Assembly: GCA_030760725.1 (NCBI GenBank)
Contig: JASWHV010000008.1
Coordinates: 57,139,671-57,203,670, forward strand
DNA: 64,000 bases
Reading direction: 5' to 3'
Source: Neostapfia colusana
Lineage: Eukaryota; Streptophyta; Magnoliopsida; Poales; Poaceae
Shown: positions 10,678 through 22,349 of the stretch, one piece after another
Layout: each line of letters starts with the position of its first letter
Position numbering within the stretch: position 1 is the first letter of the stretch
Notes under the pieces: model-generated
The model's database searches: none
Seen by the model: only the letters and a program-made list of their open reading frames with translations
What the model was told of the DNA's origin: nothing
Position numbers and translations under genes: made by a program

Positions 10678-12756
10678 ATGGCTGGAAGAGGAAAGGGTCG
10701 TGGTGCCAACCCCAACAACAACAACGATGAGGCTGGCAATCCTCACCTTTCTGGAGGACAAGACAGGGGTGGTCGCCGTGAAGGAGCTGATCCTATCCAG
10801 AGTCTAACTCAAGTGGTGGCCAACTTGTACCAAGTTCCACCCCCACAAGCTGCACCACGTCAACCAAGGTTGAGTGAGTTTATGGGAACTCAACCCCCAA
10901 ATTTTGCAAGTGCTGCTGAACCTCTGGAGGCAGATGACTGGTTAAAGACCATAGAGAGCAAGATGAGGATCATACAATGCCAAGGGTATGAGAGGGTGCT
11001 GTTTGCCTCTCACCAACTGCATGGACCTGCTGCTAATTGGTGGACCGCTTACGTGGCAGCCCATCACGACCCCGAGAACATCACTTGGTAAGAGTTCAAG
11101 CGCAGTTTCCGCAACCACTACATACCCAGGGGTGAACTCAAGAACAAGAGAAAGGAGTTCTTGGGACTGCAGCAAGGCAACATGACTGTGAGGGAATACC
11201 TCACTAAGTTCACCCAACAATCCCGTTATGCACCACGGGACATCAAAACTGATGAGCAAAAACAGGACTGTTTTGTGGAAGGACTTACTATGGAAATGCA
11301 ATGTGCAATGTCTTCCAATGAATATGAAAGCTTCCAAAAGATGGTAGACCGAGCGTTTGTCATGGAAAGGAAGCTGAAGGCCTTGGAGAATGAAAACAAG
11401 AGGAAGATGGGATGGTCACACCAAGCATCAAGCAGCAACACACGTCCACGTTTGATGCAGCAACCGGTAGGGCAGACGAGCCGTGCTGTGGTACCCTACC
11501 TGACACCAAGAGGGTACAACCCGAACTTCAGGCCTCCATCAGCACCAGTACAGCCGCAACGTCAGTTTGTGCAACAGCCACACCCCACTTATCAACCTCG
11601 ACCAGCAGGACAAGGGCCACAGAACCAACCCAAGATAACAAAGGCCAGGCACCCAAAGTTGGGGTGCAATGCTTCAACTGTGGTGAAGTGGGGCACTACG
11701 CCCATAAGTGCCCAAAGAAGAAGCCCATGCAGCCACAACAGCAGAATGTGATGCGAGGACGGGTGAACCACGTGACCATGGAGGAAGCGCAAGAGGCACC
11801 TGACGTGGTAATTGGTTTGTTTCCTGTAAATTTACACATTGCAACCCTATTGTTCGATTCTAGTGCTACCCACTCGTTCATTGCTCAAGGGTTTGTTAAG
11901 AAGCATGATCTAGCAATAACACAAATGAACCATATGATAGCAGTGAACTCTCCAGGGGGAGAAATAAGAATAAGACAAGTGTGTCCCAAGGTGAATCTAG
12001 ACATTCATGAGGGAGTATTTACTGCAAACCTCATAGTGATAGACTCCCAAGGGATAGATATCATTTTGGGCATGGATTGGTTGACCAAACATAAAGGTAT
12101 CATCCACTGTTCGACAAGAACGGTGGAACTAACTCACACTAGTGTCACGAAAGTGAAGTTCATAGCCGTGCAAGAACCTAGGGGGGACATTAAACTCAAT
12201 CAAGTTGAGGTGGAAGTAGAAGAGATAAGGATTATCAGGGAATATCCAAACGTTTTCCCGGAGGAGTTGCCCGATATGCCTCCCGATCGTGAAGTGGAAT
12301 TCGCGATTGAACTAGTACCTGGAACAGCCGCAATATAGAAGAGGCCTTATCGGATGGGCTCCAAACAGCTGGAAGAGCTCAAGGAACATTTAAGAGAATT
12401 GACAGAGAAGGGGTATATTCGTCCTACTTTCTCACCATGGAGAGCTCCAATGATATTTGTGCCCAAGAAGGATGGAACCCAAAGATTATGCGTAGACTAC
12501 TGTGCGTTGAACGAAGTAACCATCAAGAACAAGTACCCATTACCCCACATTGAAGACTTATTTGATCAGTTGAGAGGAGCGTGTGTATTCTCAAAAATTG
12601 ATCTCAGGTCGGGATACCACCAATTGAAGATAAGGCAAACTGATATTCCAAAGACAGCTTTCGTTTCTCGGTACGGGCTGTATGAATACACCGTCATGCC
12701 GTTCGGGCTAACTAATGCCCCGGCATATTTTATGTACCTCATGAACAAGGTATTCA
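10678..12756 (+). pseudogene. gypsy-1 gag-protease-RT, truncated and broken
   Basis: Gag begins MAGRGKGRGANPN. Its retrotransposon-gag domain spans about residues 85-220 (LEADDWLKTIE, then a YIPRGELKNKRKEF block). A stop at 11089-11091 interrupts it, and the frame changes near 11640 just before the zinc knuckle CFNCGEVGHYAHKC (CX2CX4HX4C). Protease follows with DSSATHSFI, where the catalytic triad is normally DSG, so glycine is replaced by serine. A stop at 12336-12338 precedes RT, which shows LCVDY, FSKIDLRSGYHQ and FGLTNAPAYFMYLMN. The sequence ends before the catalytic FIDD box. The element cannot encode an active polyprotein. Confidence 0.92.
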
Positions 12757-13302
12757 GGTTCCGCAGCGAGGTGGTGCGGGCGACGCTTTGTGCGTGGAGT
12801 TAATGCGGCTGAGCTTTGGGGAGGAGGCATGGCAAATGGCACGCGACGATGCGACCGGCGGCGCAAGCGCCACGCGGCGATGGGATAGGGGGGGGGGTCC
12901 TCCCATCGCCGGATTTCTAAAGGGCGGCATGGGCGCCGACCTGGATCGGGCGCGCGGGTGCGGGAGGTAGGGGAAGGGGGCGGTAGCAGGCCGGGCCGCA
13001 GGGAGAAATGGGAATGGGCCGCGCGCTAGGAGGGGTGGTGGACTGGCTGGGGAAGGTGGTCCAGCCCCCCTTTTTCTTTTTCTCTTTCTTCTTGTTTTGA
13101 TTTTGAATTTAAATTTGAAGCAAACTTTTCATTCCCTTGAATTTTGTGACTGTTAGATGTTGAAAATTTAGTATTTATTTAAATATTATCTGTGTCTTGT
13201 GTAGCACGGTTTATCACAATTTATCCTATGTGTATGCTTAAATGATATTGGCATATGCATAGTTTGCATCTGATTTTATGTTTATAAAAGTCGGATGTGA
13301 CA
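12757..13302 (-). mobile_element. LTR-H copy 1, right segment (5' end of the antisense LTR)
   Basis: It matches 41292-41831 closely, from GGTTCCGC through a GC-rich part to an AT-rich end and the terminal GATGTGACA. In sense orientation it starts TGTCACATCC, typical of gypsy LTRs. The left boundary is a deletion junction: gypsy-1 RT joins here with loss of the rest of gypsy-1, the rest of the CACTA-3-like element and about 850 bp of LTR-H. Confidence 0.75.
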
Positions 13303-13852
13303 ATAGGGCAGCCTCGAGTCATCTATATATGCAACCAAATATGAACTACCGTTTTGGGGGTCCAGCCTCGAGAGTCCGAGTAAAGCCCACTTAGATCTTG
13401 TGACTTTCTTTCTATCATTTTCTTTCTTCCACTGATTTCAATTCCTTAGAGCGTGCTAAGACAGGAAGTACAAATGCCATAGGGATCGGCAGCATCAGCA
13501 GCGATAACAATGCAATCTGGAATCATATTAGCTAGCTCCGTAGTTCGCCGAATTTCGGCTGCACGCCAGGTCGATTCTTCCATGACTTTGGCATAGAAAA
13601 TGATGACCACGCTGCATGTATTCAATGATCGGCAGTCTCTTCCGTGCCATCAGAACTTCGGAATGCATGAATACTCGGAGTGACATAGAAGATAAATTAC
13701 TTGCTTGGCCGACGCCACTGGCCGTATTGCTTTCTGTAGGAAATAATAAACTTTGCAGAGTTTGCGTGTTGCATTGGTAACACTGAGTCAGCCATCCAAT
13801 GGATTTCGTTCGTTGATCAGTTTTTTTCCATCTAGCATTGTTATTTGTAAAC
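13303..13852. other. Duplicated genomic flank of LTR-H (copy A)
   Basis: This matches the sequence that follows LTR-H copy 2 (41832-43126) except for a 743-bp MITE-like insertion present only there. Both LTR-H copies are followed by the same flank, so LTR-H was duplicated together with neighbouring DNA rather than inserted twice. It contains the open fragment described at 13446-13649. Confidence 0.75.
13446..13649 (-). pseudogene. Short open fragment of unknown origin (copy A)
   Basis: A frame of 67 codons without an internal stop reads through EESTWRAAEIRRT and MIPDCIVIAADAADPYGIC to a stop. The paralogue at 41975-42178 is also 204 bases long with no indel and an open frame; by eye they differ at three amino acids and two silent sites. 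There is no initiator at the upstream edge, so it may be an exon fragment. I do not recognise the family, and the difference ratio does not show strong constraint. Confidence 0.4.
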
Positions 13853-13975
13853 CTTTTTTCGATAACGAGCACTTTTCTAAATTCACAAGCATCAAGATGA
13901 TACAGAAGAGTTCGCACCCCATTTCTGTATTACTACAATGCACACAACCATAACACAAATGAAAAGGTAACACCG
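13853..13975 (-). mobile_element. LINE 3' end (copy A), truncated
   Basis: A T-run followed by GATAACGAGCAC matches the 3' end of the L1-type LINE seen more fully at 43127-44300. Homology ends near 13975 where copia-1 begins. Confidence 0.6.
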
Positions 13976-16400
13976 TAACACAAATGAAATGGTTGATTTG
14001 AAGTTTACTTTAGAAAAGATTGTGCGATTGAAGAACGTATAACACGTCCCCGCAATCAAGAAGAAACTTGTCAGTGGATCTCTATTATATAGAGATGGTT
14101 ATAAGCTAGTGTTTAAGTCTAATAAATATATTGTATCCAAATTTGGATCATTTATTAGAAAATGTTATGACTGTGAAGGCTTGTTTCGCCTATCGTTGTC
14201 AGACATTACTTGTAATGTGGTAAACAATGTATGTAATAATGAAACAAATATTTAGCACTCAGGACTCTGTCATATTAATTTTAGGTGCATGACGTTGCTG
14301 ACAAGAAAGAGTTTAATCCCTAAATTCAGTACTGTCAAAAGTTCAAGGTGTCAAATATGTATGCAGTCAAAACAAACTCGCAAGCCTCATAATACGGCAG
14401 AGGCGAGAAACTTGGCACCATTGAAACTAGTTCACTCAGATTTATTTGAGATGAAAGGCATGTTGATAAAAGGTGAAAAGAAATATTTTATTATTTTGAT
14501 AGATGATTCAACTAAATTTTGTTATGTGTATTTATTAAAGTCAAAATAAGAGGCGTTGTGAATAGAGCTAGTTGCCAAGGTAGCTGGTTCACTATTTCCA
14601 ACTATATAAATGTGAAGTAGAAAACCAACTTGAGAGAAAGACTAAACGACTTAGGTCCGATCGAGGTGGAGAGTATTTTTCAAACGAGTTTAAAATATTC
14701 TATGAGAAACATGGTATAATTCATGAGAGTACGCCTCCTACTCACCGTGATCAAATGGGATTGCGGAAAGAAAGAATCACACTCTAACTGAGATGGTTAA
14801 TGCCATGTTGGAAACAGCGGGACTTTCTAAGCAATGGTGGGATGAGGCTATATTGACTGTTGTCATGTGCTGAATAAAGTTCCTATCAAGAATAAAAATA
14901 TAACCCCATTTGAAGAATGAGAAAAGAAAAGATTAAATCTCTCCTATCTGAGAGCTTGGAGTTGTCTGGCTAGGGTCAGCATGCCAATCCCTAAGAAGCG
15001 AAAGCTTGGACCAAACACTGTAGATTGTATCTTTATTGGTTATGCTTTTCACAGCAATGGATATATATTTTTAATAGTGAAATCTGATGTTCCTGATATG
15101 CATGAGGATACAATTATAGAATCCAGGGACACCACATTCTTTCAAGACATATTCAAATGAAATAGACACATAGCTCTTCTAAAGAGAACTATATCTTTTC
15201 TCCTGAGCCTATCATTCCAACGATACACATTAGATCTTCACTAGAGGAGAGTCCAACAGATGAAGACAATATAGTTACTCGTAAGAGTAAAAGACAAGGG
15301 ACTATAAAGTCTTTTGGTGATGACTTCGATGTATATCTGGTGGATGATACACCAAGAACCATTGCATAGGCATATTCATCTCAGGACGCTGACTTTTGGA
15401 AGGAAGTTGTTCGAAGTGAGATGGATTCTATCATGTCTAATGAAACTTGAGAGATTATGGATCGTCCTTATGGATGTAAACCTGTAGGATGTAAGTGGGT
15501 GTTTAAGAAAAAACTTAGCCCCGATGGTACTATTGAAAAGTACAAGGCAAGACTTGTCGCAAAGGGCTATACGCATAAACAAGGCGAATATTTCTTTTAA
15601 ACTTACTCACCAGTAGCCAAATTGACTACTATACAAGTACTACTATCATCGGCTGCCTCTCACGGTCTACATGTCCATAAAATGGACGTCAAGACGACTT
15701 TTCTTAACGGAGAGTTGGAAGAGGAAATCTATATGGATCAGCCTAATGGATTTGTAGTAAGTGGTCATGAAGGAATGGTGTGTAAGTTGTTGAAATCTTT
15801 GTACGTACTAAAACAAGCGCCTAAACAATGACATGAAAAGTTTGACAAAATACTAACATCCGCGGGATTTGTTGTTAATGAAGCAGATAAATGTGTTATT
15901 ACCGCTATGGTGAGGGAGGGGGAGTGATCTTATGCTTGTATGTCGATGACCTACTAAGTTATGGGATAAAAGCCACAAGTGGATATGTGTTCACTTTAGG
16001 AGGTGGCGATGTTTCCTGGAAGTTGTGCAAGCAGTCCATCTTAACAAGGTCAACAATGGAAGCAGAACTCACAGCATTAGACACCGCCACTATTGAAGCC
16101 GATTGGCTACGTGAACTTGTGATGGACTTACCAGTAATTGAGAAATTGGTTCCTGGTATTCTTATGAACTATGACAATCAAATTGTGATTGTGAAGGTCA
16201 ACATTTCTAAAGATAACATGAAGTCATTAAGACACGTTAAGAGGTGGTTGAAATCTGTTAGGAAAATGAAAAACTTCAGAGTAATAGCGTTGGACTACGT
16301 CTAGACGAATAAAAACCTAGCAGACTCCTTCACCAAGAGGCTATCACGAAATGCGATAGATGAAGCATCGAGGGAGATGGGCTTGAGACCCACATAAAGT
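13976..16400 (+). pseudogene. copia-1: degenerate Ty1-copia pol
   Basis: A 5'-truncated copia polyprotein is spread over many frames. From about 13990 it shows the pre-integrase zone (KKKLVSGSLLYRDGYKLVF) and a zinc-finger-like HSGLCHINF...CQICMQSKQTRK. Integrase core pieces follow (LKLVHSDLFEMKG; YFIILIDDSTKFCYVYLLKSK, 14289-14549). RT appears at 15622-15960 (HKMDVKTTFLNGELEEEIYM; KSLYVLKQAPKQ; LCLYVDDLL). RNase H follows at about 15980-16300 (SGYVFTLGGGDVSWK; STMEAELTALDTA), then the typical NLADSFTKRL end. Stops and frameshifts are frequent and part of RT/RNase H is deleted. It is an old, dead copy. Confidence 0.9.
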
Positions 16401-16924
16401 CATACCATAGTGATAACTCACTCTTTGTGATCGGAGATCCCGTGAATTAGAGTGTTGAAACAAACTATTGGTTGGCTGAGAGGAGGGTACATATGTACAA
16501 AGTCCACTCCGTTGGAAATGCCTTACTCTCCTTTTCTGTATGGCTGTCTGATTACATCTTAATGTATTCCAAGTGGCTTGTATAAGCAGAGATGTTGACC
16601 TACAGATCATCTCTTGAGGAATACACTTATATGAGCTCGACTTCTAGTCACGGTCTATAAGATTGGGTAATCTCTAGATGCTCATGAAAGGCCAAGGAGT
16701 GACTTATACGCTCCAAACCAAGCAAATGTTTCTGACAGCCCAGTATTAGCAAAGACTTTGACGAAACTTGTTCGCACAAAACTGTCAATTCAAGGCATAA
16801 TCCATTGTTCAGTTTTGAATTAGTGTAATTTTTGTTCTAGATGAATGTTGAACTTAACAGTCTCCATCGAAACGCTGATATATCAAACAATATTGGAATT
16901 GAGATCATTTCCTATATGCCTTGA
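16401..16924 (+). other. copia-1 sequence after pol
   Basis: Non-coding sequence between the RNase H end and the putative LTR. I see no further gene. Confidence 0.4.
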
Positions 16925-17960
16925 AATTTGGTGGGGTTTATTAGATATTTGGGTCTAGGGCCCATTTATTTAAATAATTCAGTCAAGTTAATTCCAAGGC
17001 ATATGTGTAATACTAGGAGGATATTTTATTTATACATTGGTATGTTGTCTATCTGTTGTGAAGGTGTGAGAGGGTAAAAGGTTGTGCCACACACGCGCGC
17101 GTGTTGTGCCAAGTCATATCGCATAATGTTGTGCTGGTGCGACGCCATACTTTGATGTTTTTTAGTGATTAATTCAGCCAAATTATGACTAGTAACAGAT
17201 GCGTTAATGGCTGCCATAACGGACCAAGTAATGACTAGTAACGGGTGTGTTAATGATTGAGTAATAACGGACCAAATATTAACTTGTAATAGACGCGTTA
17301 ATGACTGAATTATAATGGTTGAATTGATAAACGTCATAACTCGGCTTGATGGTATTCATTCTCTCTCAATACTTGCTCCTATATAAGAAGGTCATTCCTT
17401 CCCTTGAATGACACACACGAGAACACATTTTCTTCATCCTCCACACGTTTTCCTCTTTTGCGCTGTCTTCAAACATTCCTGACCCTGCTTTATGCGCACA
17501 CAAAAAACAGAGTGAGCAGGCCTCCGAAATCGACACTCTCGGGATCCTGTTGCGGGATAGAGAGCGACTATGATTTTTGGGGAACGCACTCGCGTGACTG
17601 CTTGATCTTCCGTTCTTACCCTCATGCTCGTGTATGACTACTTCGGGTATTCGTGGCGTGATCTGCTCTGCATCATGAATGCACTACATCGTTGATCTTC
17701 CTGTATCAAACGAGATCAACTATTTCGAGCAGCCCAACATGTCGATTGTTGGGAACGGCGCCGCCGGTGCTTTCGGCATTGGTCCTGCCTCTGGGTACCT
17801 TTCTAAAACTTACATTTTAGTTTTAGTAACTTTGTGTATTACTATGGCTAAATCTGAGAGCACATGATCGATCATAACTGTCATGTTTTTATTTATGTGC
17901 AAGTCTTGATTGATGCTTTAATAAGAATTTAAACTAAACCGTAAAATTCCTTATTTCCCA
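16925..17960 (+). repeat. Putative copia-1 3' LTR (boundaries approximate)
   Basis: Starting near TTGGTGGGGTTTATTAG, where copia LTRs commonly begin after pol, the sequence contains a TATA box (CTATATAAGAAG near 17380) followed by a leader-like stretch. No second LTR is present to fix the ends, so the limits are a guess. Confidence 0.4.
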
Positions 17961-18954
17961 ACTCTATATATATGCAAACTTGTTCCCATTTGGAAGACCA
18001 GAGTCCAGGTCCCTGCTCAGCTCTCGGGTGATTTTCTCCCTTTCACTAGCTTTCAATAGAGTGGCGTTGATGTTAAGACACAGACATCATAGGGACCAAT
18101 AATGCTAACACATAGGAATCGAGGGCACCAGGAGCACTAATAGAGCTATCTCTACTTCATCGACTACATAAGTTCATGCTTTGACTAGTTTTGGCAACGT
18201 CGTCAAAAACTTGATTAGCCACAGAATATTCTTGTTTAGTTGTGTTGGCCGTGGACAAGTCTACTATTGCTTTTTTGTGTCAGATCCCATTCTTAAATTC
18301 TAGGTATCACACCCTAAAAAATTTATCTTGGGATGTGAACATATTAAAGCGATTTTATCAAATCTTTTAATTTCTTCTATTATTTTATTTTCTTTTGCTT
18401 CTATTTGTTCTTTACATATAAAGCAAATAGATATTGTTTTGGTGTTGAAGGTGTTTTTATAAAATATTAGAATAGGTTAATAAATTTTAAGAATAAATGA
18501 AATACTTGTCATAATAATTTAGTTATTTTCCTAATTCATATAACTCTTTATCTAATTATAAAATTTTCATAAAAATATTCAGACCGAGATCCACCAAATG
18601 CAACCACATCCGCCTCACTCTTTTCCATTGGGCCAACCCAGCAAATCCCTGCACGCGTCACTCGCTTCTAACCCACTTGGGTCCACTCAAACCCAACAAC
18701 CACTAGCTTTCTGAATCTCTCACTGACATATGGGCCCAGCTTATCATCCTCATTATCACGCTCTCCGCAACAATGCTACCCACAACCCCCGCAGGCATGG
18801 AGCATGCCCACTTCCTGGAGCTGCTCCATGACCTTTCCTACAAAAATAACATCTATCACTTCTCATGCCCTAACCTAGAACACGTCATCCTTATTGCTGC
18901 AAGTTGATCTGCCTGTGGTGTGCACTATAGTTTTTTTCTCTATAGCTATTGTTC
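17961..18954. other. Unassigned degenerate region
   Basis: From about 18304 (TATCACACCCTAAAAAATTT) the sequence resembles the start of a gypsy LTR, with an AT-rich part and then a C-rich part with CCATTGGGCC. There is no partner, primer site or target duplication. No gene is seen. Confidence 0.3.
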
Positions 18955-21194
18955 TGTCAAGACCCACCTTTACTAGGGCCCACTTGTGCATCCCGTACCA
19001 ATCTCTGGATCAGTAGTTGGTACGCACAATAGAATGTATCGAGTTCCATACATTAAATTATTCTCAACAAGACCATTATGGTCTTACAAGCATGTCTTAG
19101 ATTACAATCTGTGGGCCTCACAGGGCCACTGAAAATAGAAAGATAATGTTGAACAACAGCGGAATGAATGACACCCAGCCCCTCAGGCAGCCTTGGACGA
19201 AGGACTAGACCTACTCGTCATCGATACGTGCTTCACCTTCTTTGTCCCCTTCTTCTTCATCCTTTGAGGGTTGTGAAGTAAACAAGAGTGAGTACAGAAG
19301 GTACTCAACAAGCCCTAACGCTACTCAAGGGTAAGTGTTTCATGCAAGGGGTTGTAGCAAGACATGGCCATACAACTTAGAGATGCCAAAAAGCATTCAT
19401 GCAGGGTCTCTTTTGAAAGAGGTTGGCAAAGCAAAGGGGGTAACTGAGTCATTATTATAGTTGGTGGGACCTGGGGGAGTTGAACTCCATCGTGCCAGTT
19501 CCCTAAGTTTTATTCGAGTGTTCGAGCCCCGTGGCCCTACTAGCTCTAGCACACTTCCATTGTATCCAAAACACGGCAAGTATTACCACCCAATCTACAC
19601 CAAGGAAACATACTAAGGCTAATCAACAGGAGCTCAGAATATAGTGTGTCAAGACCGTGACAACGGTTATCCAGATGCTAACACTTTGTAGAGGTTGTAC
19701 ACTTTACCCACAGGTCAAGTACTCCTAGCAAGGGAGAAAAGTAACGTTCACCTCATCTTCCCCGAGTAACCCCACAATTACACTTCGAGACACACCCAGA
19801 GGCTATTTGGGCAGTTACTCTCCCAGGCGGATCACGGGTAATGACATCCTCGTGTCTTTTTCTAGTCTCTCATGCCCTACTGGCCGCAAGGTGGCTCATA
19901 TGGAAGTCACCAAGAAGGTAGAGGGAGTCCTGCCCATACATGTTCTGTGGTTGTATGAAATCACTATGATAAGGTCATATGAACTGGTCCTTATGTTGGT
20001 CAGATGGCTCCATCAAGTTCATGGTAGGTGGACTACACCGAAGCACACGACTACTCAATCGTCATATCCCGCCTCAACCATCCCTTTTCCCACTTCACCT
20101 AACACCAGTTGTTCATCATAATTTCCCCAACTTACTTCCTAACTCACACCACCAAGACACTGTTTCACACTTTTCTAAATCTGATTAATAGTTGCAGTAA
20201 GTTGCGATGCAAACATCATAGGGGTCCCTAAACATCCTACTTCCAAGAGAGTACACACGTCATCACATTATAGTGTGATGGCGGGACCTTAAGGCATCAA
20301 GGAGGTAAAGTCATCAAGGTCAAAGAGTGGTCCGTGGTACTTCACATGTCGTTCATGTGACTGTTATCATGCAAATATTTTGGCCTTGATTGATGACGGA
20401 TGGCATGCTACTTCCTAGTGTAAAGGCTAGTTGATGGCATCGAGCTACGTTATTTGAAGAGCAAGTAACCACCATCAATATCAATTCATCATCACGAAGT
20501 TATAAAAATATCGCATCGGCCGGACTACTTACATAGAGACACTATCGCTAATCAAGAGGGCCTTAGCTACAACAATATTTAAAATAGTCACGAAAAACAT
20601 GCATGGTAAAAACAGGCTATTAGGAGTATTTTGCAAAATCATTGGAACAATCATGATAAAGAGGTTAGAACTTGCCTTCAAAGGCTTCCATAAATTCTTC
20701 ATAGTTCGGGTCTTTGGGTTCCTCGTTAAATTCCTCGGTTGCTCCATAGTACGTAATTGCACGGATAAGAGCTAAATTGAAAGGAACTCCTATAAATCCA
20801 AACAAAATTCCAGAAATTTGGTTGTAGGAAGCTTTGGAGTATTTTGGATTTAAAGTATGCTTTATTAGAAGCTTGAATGGGGGTGATATCATCACTTGGG
20901 ACGCTAAGCACTAATTTCCCCTAGTTTTTCTTAGTTAACTAAATGAGTTAGTGCAATTATTAGCAATTAACAATTTTCAAATATTTATTTGGGTTATTTT
21001 TGTATGCTACTACACTCTACTATTCTTTTCCTATTTTTAGGAATTTCTTTGGGATTTTCCTGCACCCAGAAATGCATTTTATAAGCCTTTTGTGTACACT
21101 TGGTGTGGAGTTAGCATTTTCTGTGTGGTTCCAGTGGCTGACAGGTAGGCCAGAGGACTCAGTGTGTGTACTGTCCTCAGTGTATGTGGGCTAT
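18955..21194 (-). mobile_element. LTR-H copy 2, segment 1 of 3 (antisense gypsy LTR)
   Basis: It begins TGTCAAGACCCACC, the reverse complement of an LTR end. With the segments at 30817-31663 and 41289-41831, and without the inserted CACTA elements, it gives an LTR of about 3,630 bp ending GATGTGACA, with TGTCA/TGACA terminal inverted repeats. That length matches the other gypsy LTRs here (3,572 and 3,957 bp). No primer site lies next to 18955, so it is a solo or truncated LTR. The flanking pentamers (TGTTC and ATAGG) do not match, so no target duplication is claimed. Confidence 0.75.
19074..19076. other. Empty insertion site for CACTA-1b
   Basis: The single CAT in AAGACCATTATGG corresponds to the CAT after the CACTA-1b terminus at 3320. 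Here the LTR is uninterrupted, as expected for the pre-insertion state. Confidence 0.75.
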
Positions 21195-21306
21195 CACCAC
21201 AGGAAACACGACCATTTACGATGGTCCTAGGGTTGGCAGTCGTAAATAAACTCTTGTTTATGACGGTTTGGCCTAGGCCGTCATAAAAAATATCTTATTT
21301 ACGACC
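21195..21306 (+). repeat. CACTA-3 left subterminal repeats
   Basis: Units of TTTACGATGG, GTCGTAAATAAA, TATGACGG and TTTACGACC follow the terminus. The array is shorter than at the right end of CACTA-1b. Confidence 0.75.
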
Positions 21307-22050
21307 AAGGCATTCACGCCCGCGCCGACCCGAGCCAACTGCGCCCGAGACGCCATCCACCGCCATGCTTGAGCCACCGCCCGTCGCCCGCTGTCTGCCC
21401 CCACCGCCGTCTCCACCCTCCACCCCCCCACCCCTGCCCCCCCCCCCCCCCGCGGCGCCGCCTAGCCCACCCGCTGCACCTCGGGAGACGCCTCCCCACC
21501 ACCGGAGCCACCTCCCCCGAGATCCCCGGGCCGCCCCAGCCTCCCTGGATCTCCCGATGCCACCCCCGCGTCGCCCGCGGCCTCCTGGCGACCCCTCCAG
21601 CCTCCCCCGCGGGTCCCCCAGCTTCCCGTGCTTCGCCTCGCCTTCGGACTCAAGTAAATGTATTTTATGTTTACGTTTATGCAAATTGCTTGTTTGAAGT
21701 GTTGAATTAAATTGTATATTAAGGTTTCTTTATTTTATGCAAATTGCTTGTATTATTATTAATTGTATTGTAAATTTAGTTGTTTTAGTTTATGTAAATT
21801 GCTTTTGTTAGTGTATAGTTCCATTATTAATTTAGTTGTTTTAATTTATGTAAATTGATTTTACTGTTTAAACGTGTTTAGACTAGCGATTAGACGTCTT
21901 TAGACTAGTCGCCGCCTAGGCGTCCAGACGCTCCGGCCCGGACACCATGGCGGATAGACTCGCCCTGGTCGGGCTGCCGCTGCTGACCTGTCGCTGTTGT
22001 CGGGTCGCCGCCGCCTCAGCCGTCAGCAGTGCAAGGAGGCAGTGGGTTAG
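21307..22050 (+). other. CACTA-3 5' GC-rich and AT-rich non-coding region
   Basis: A GC-rich stretch with a run of 15 C near 21437-21451 is followed by AT-rich sequence with repeats of ATGCAAATTGCTT (21670-21860). The overlapping GC-rich open frames on both strands look compositional, not genic. Confidence 0.6.
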
Positions 22051-22349
22051 TGTAAGTGGATCTAGGTATCCCCGTGGGTTTTAGATGATTCATGATGACA
22101 AATTAAGAGACTAATGAGCTGAGATGATTATAAGCACAAGACATTTCCAAGGCGTACACCTAAACTCTCCAAAAGGAAAAAGATGAAGAACAGCGTCAAA
22201 GACTCGAAGAGTAGAAATTAGGGTTCCACTTGAGTCTTTAGTAGGCTAGCCATGTAATAGTGAGAGTGTGTGTGTGTCAAGTGCATTGAGATCATAGAAG
22301 TGAGCTCAAAGCGTTAGAAGTGTCAAATCCTTAGTGGAGAGTGGTAGAG

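Larger units (their letters stand above)
5783..12756 (+). mobile_element. gypsy-1: 3'-truncated Ty3-gypsy retrotransposon
   Basis: The order is 5' LTR, tRNA-Met primer site, an extra ORF, gag with zinc knuckle, protease, and the first half of reverse transcriptase. The element stops abruptly within RT at about 12756 and is joined to LTR-H sequence. RNase H, integrase, polypurine tract and 3' LTR are missing. The long LTR, the primer site and the gag/RT sequence place it near the chromodomain-bearing Tekay/Del group, though the diagnostic C-terminus is not present. Multiple stops mark it as dead. Confidence 0.9.
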
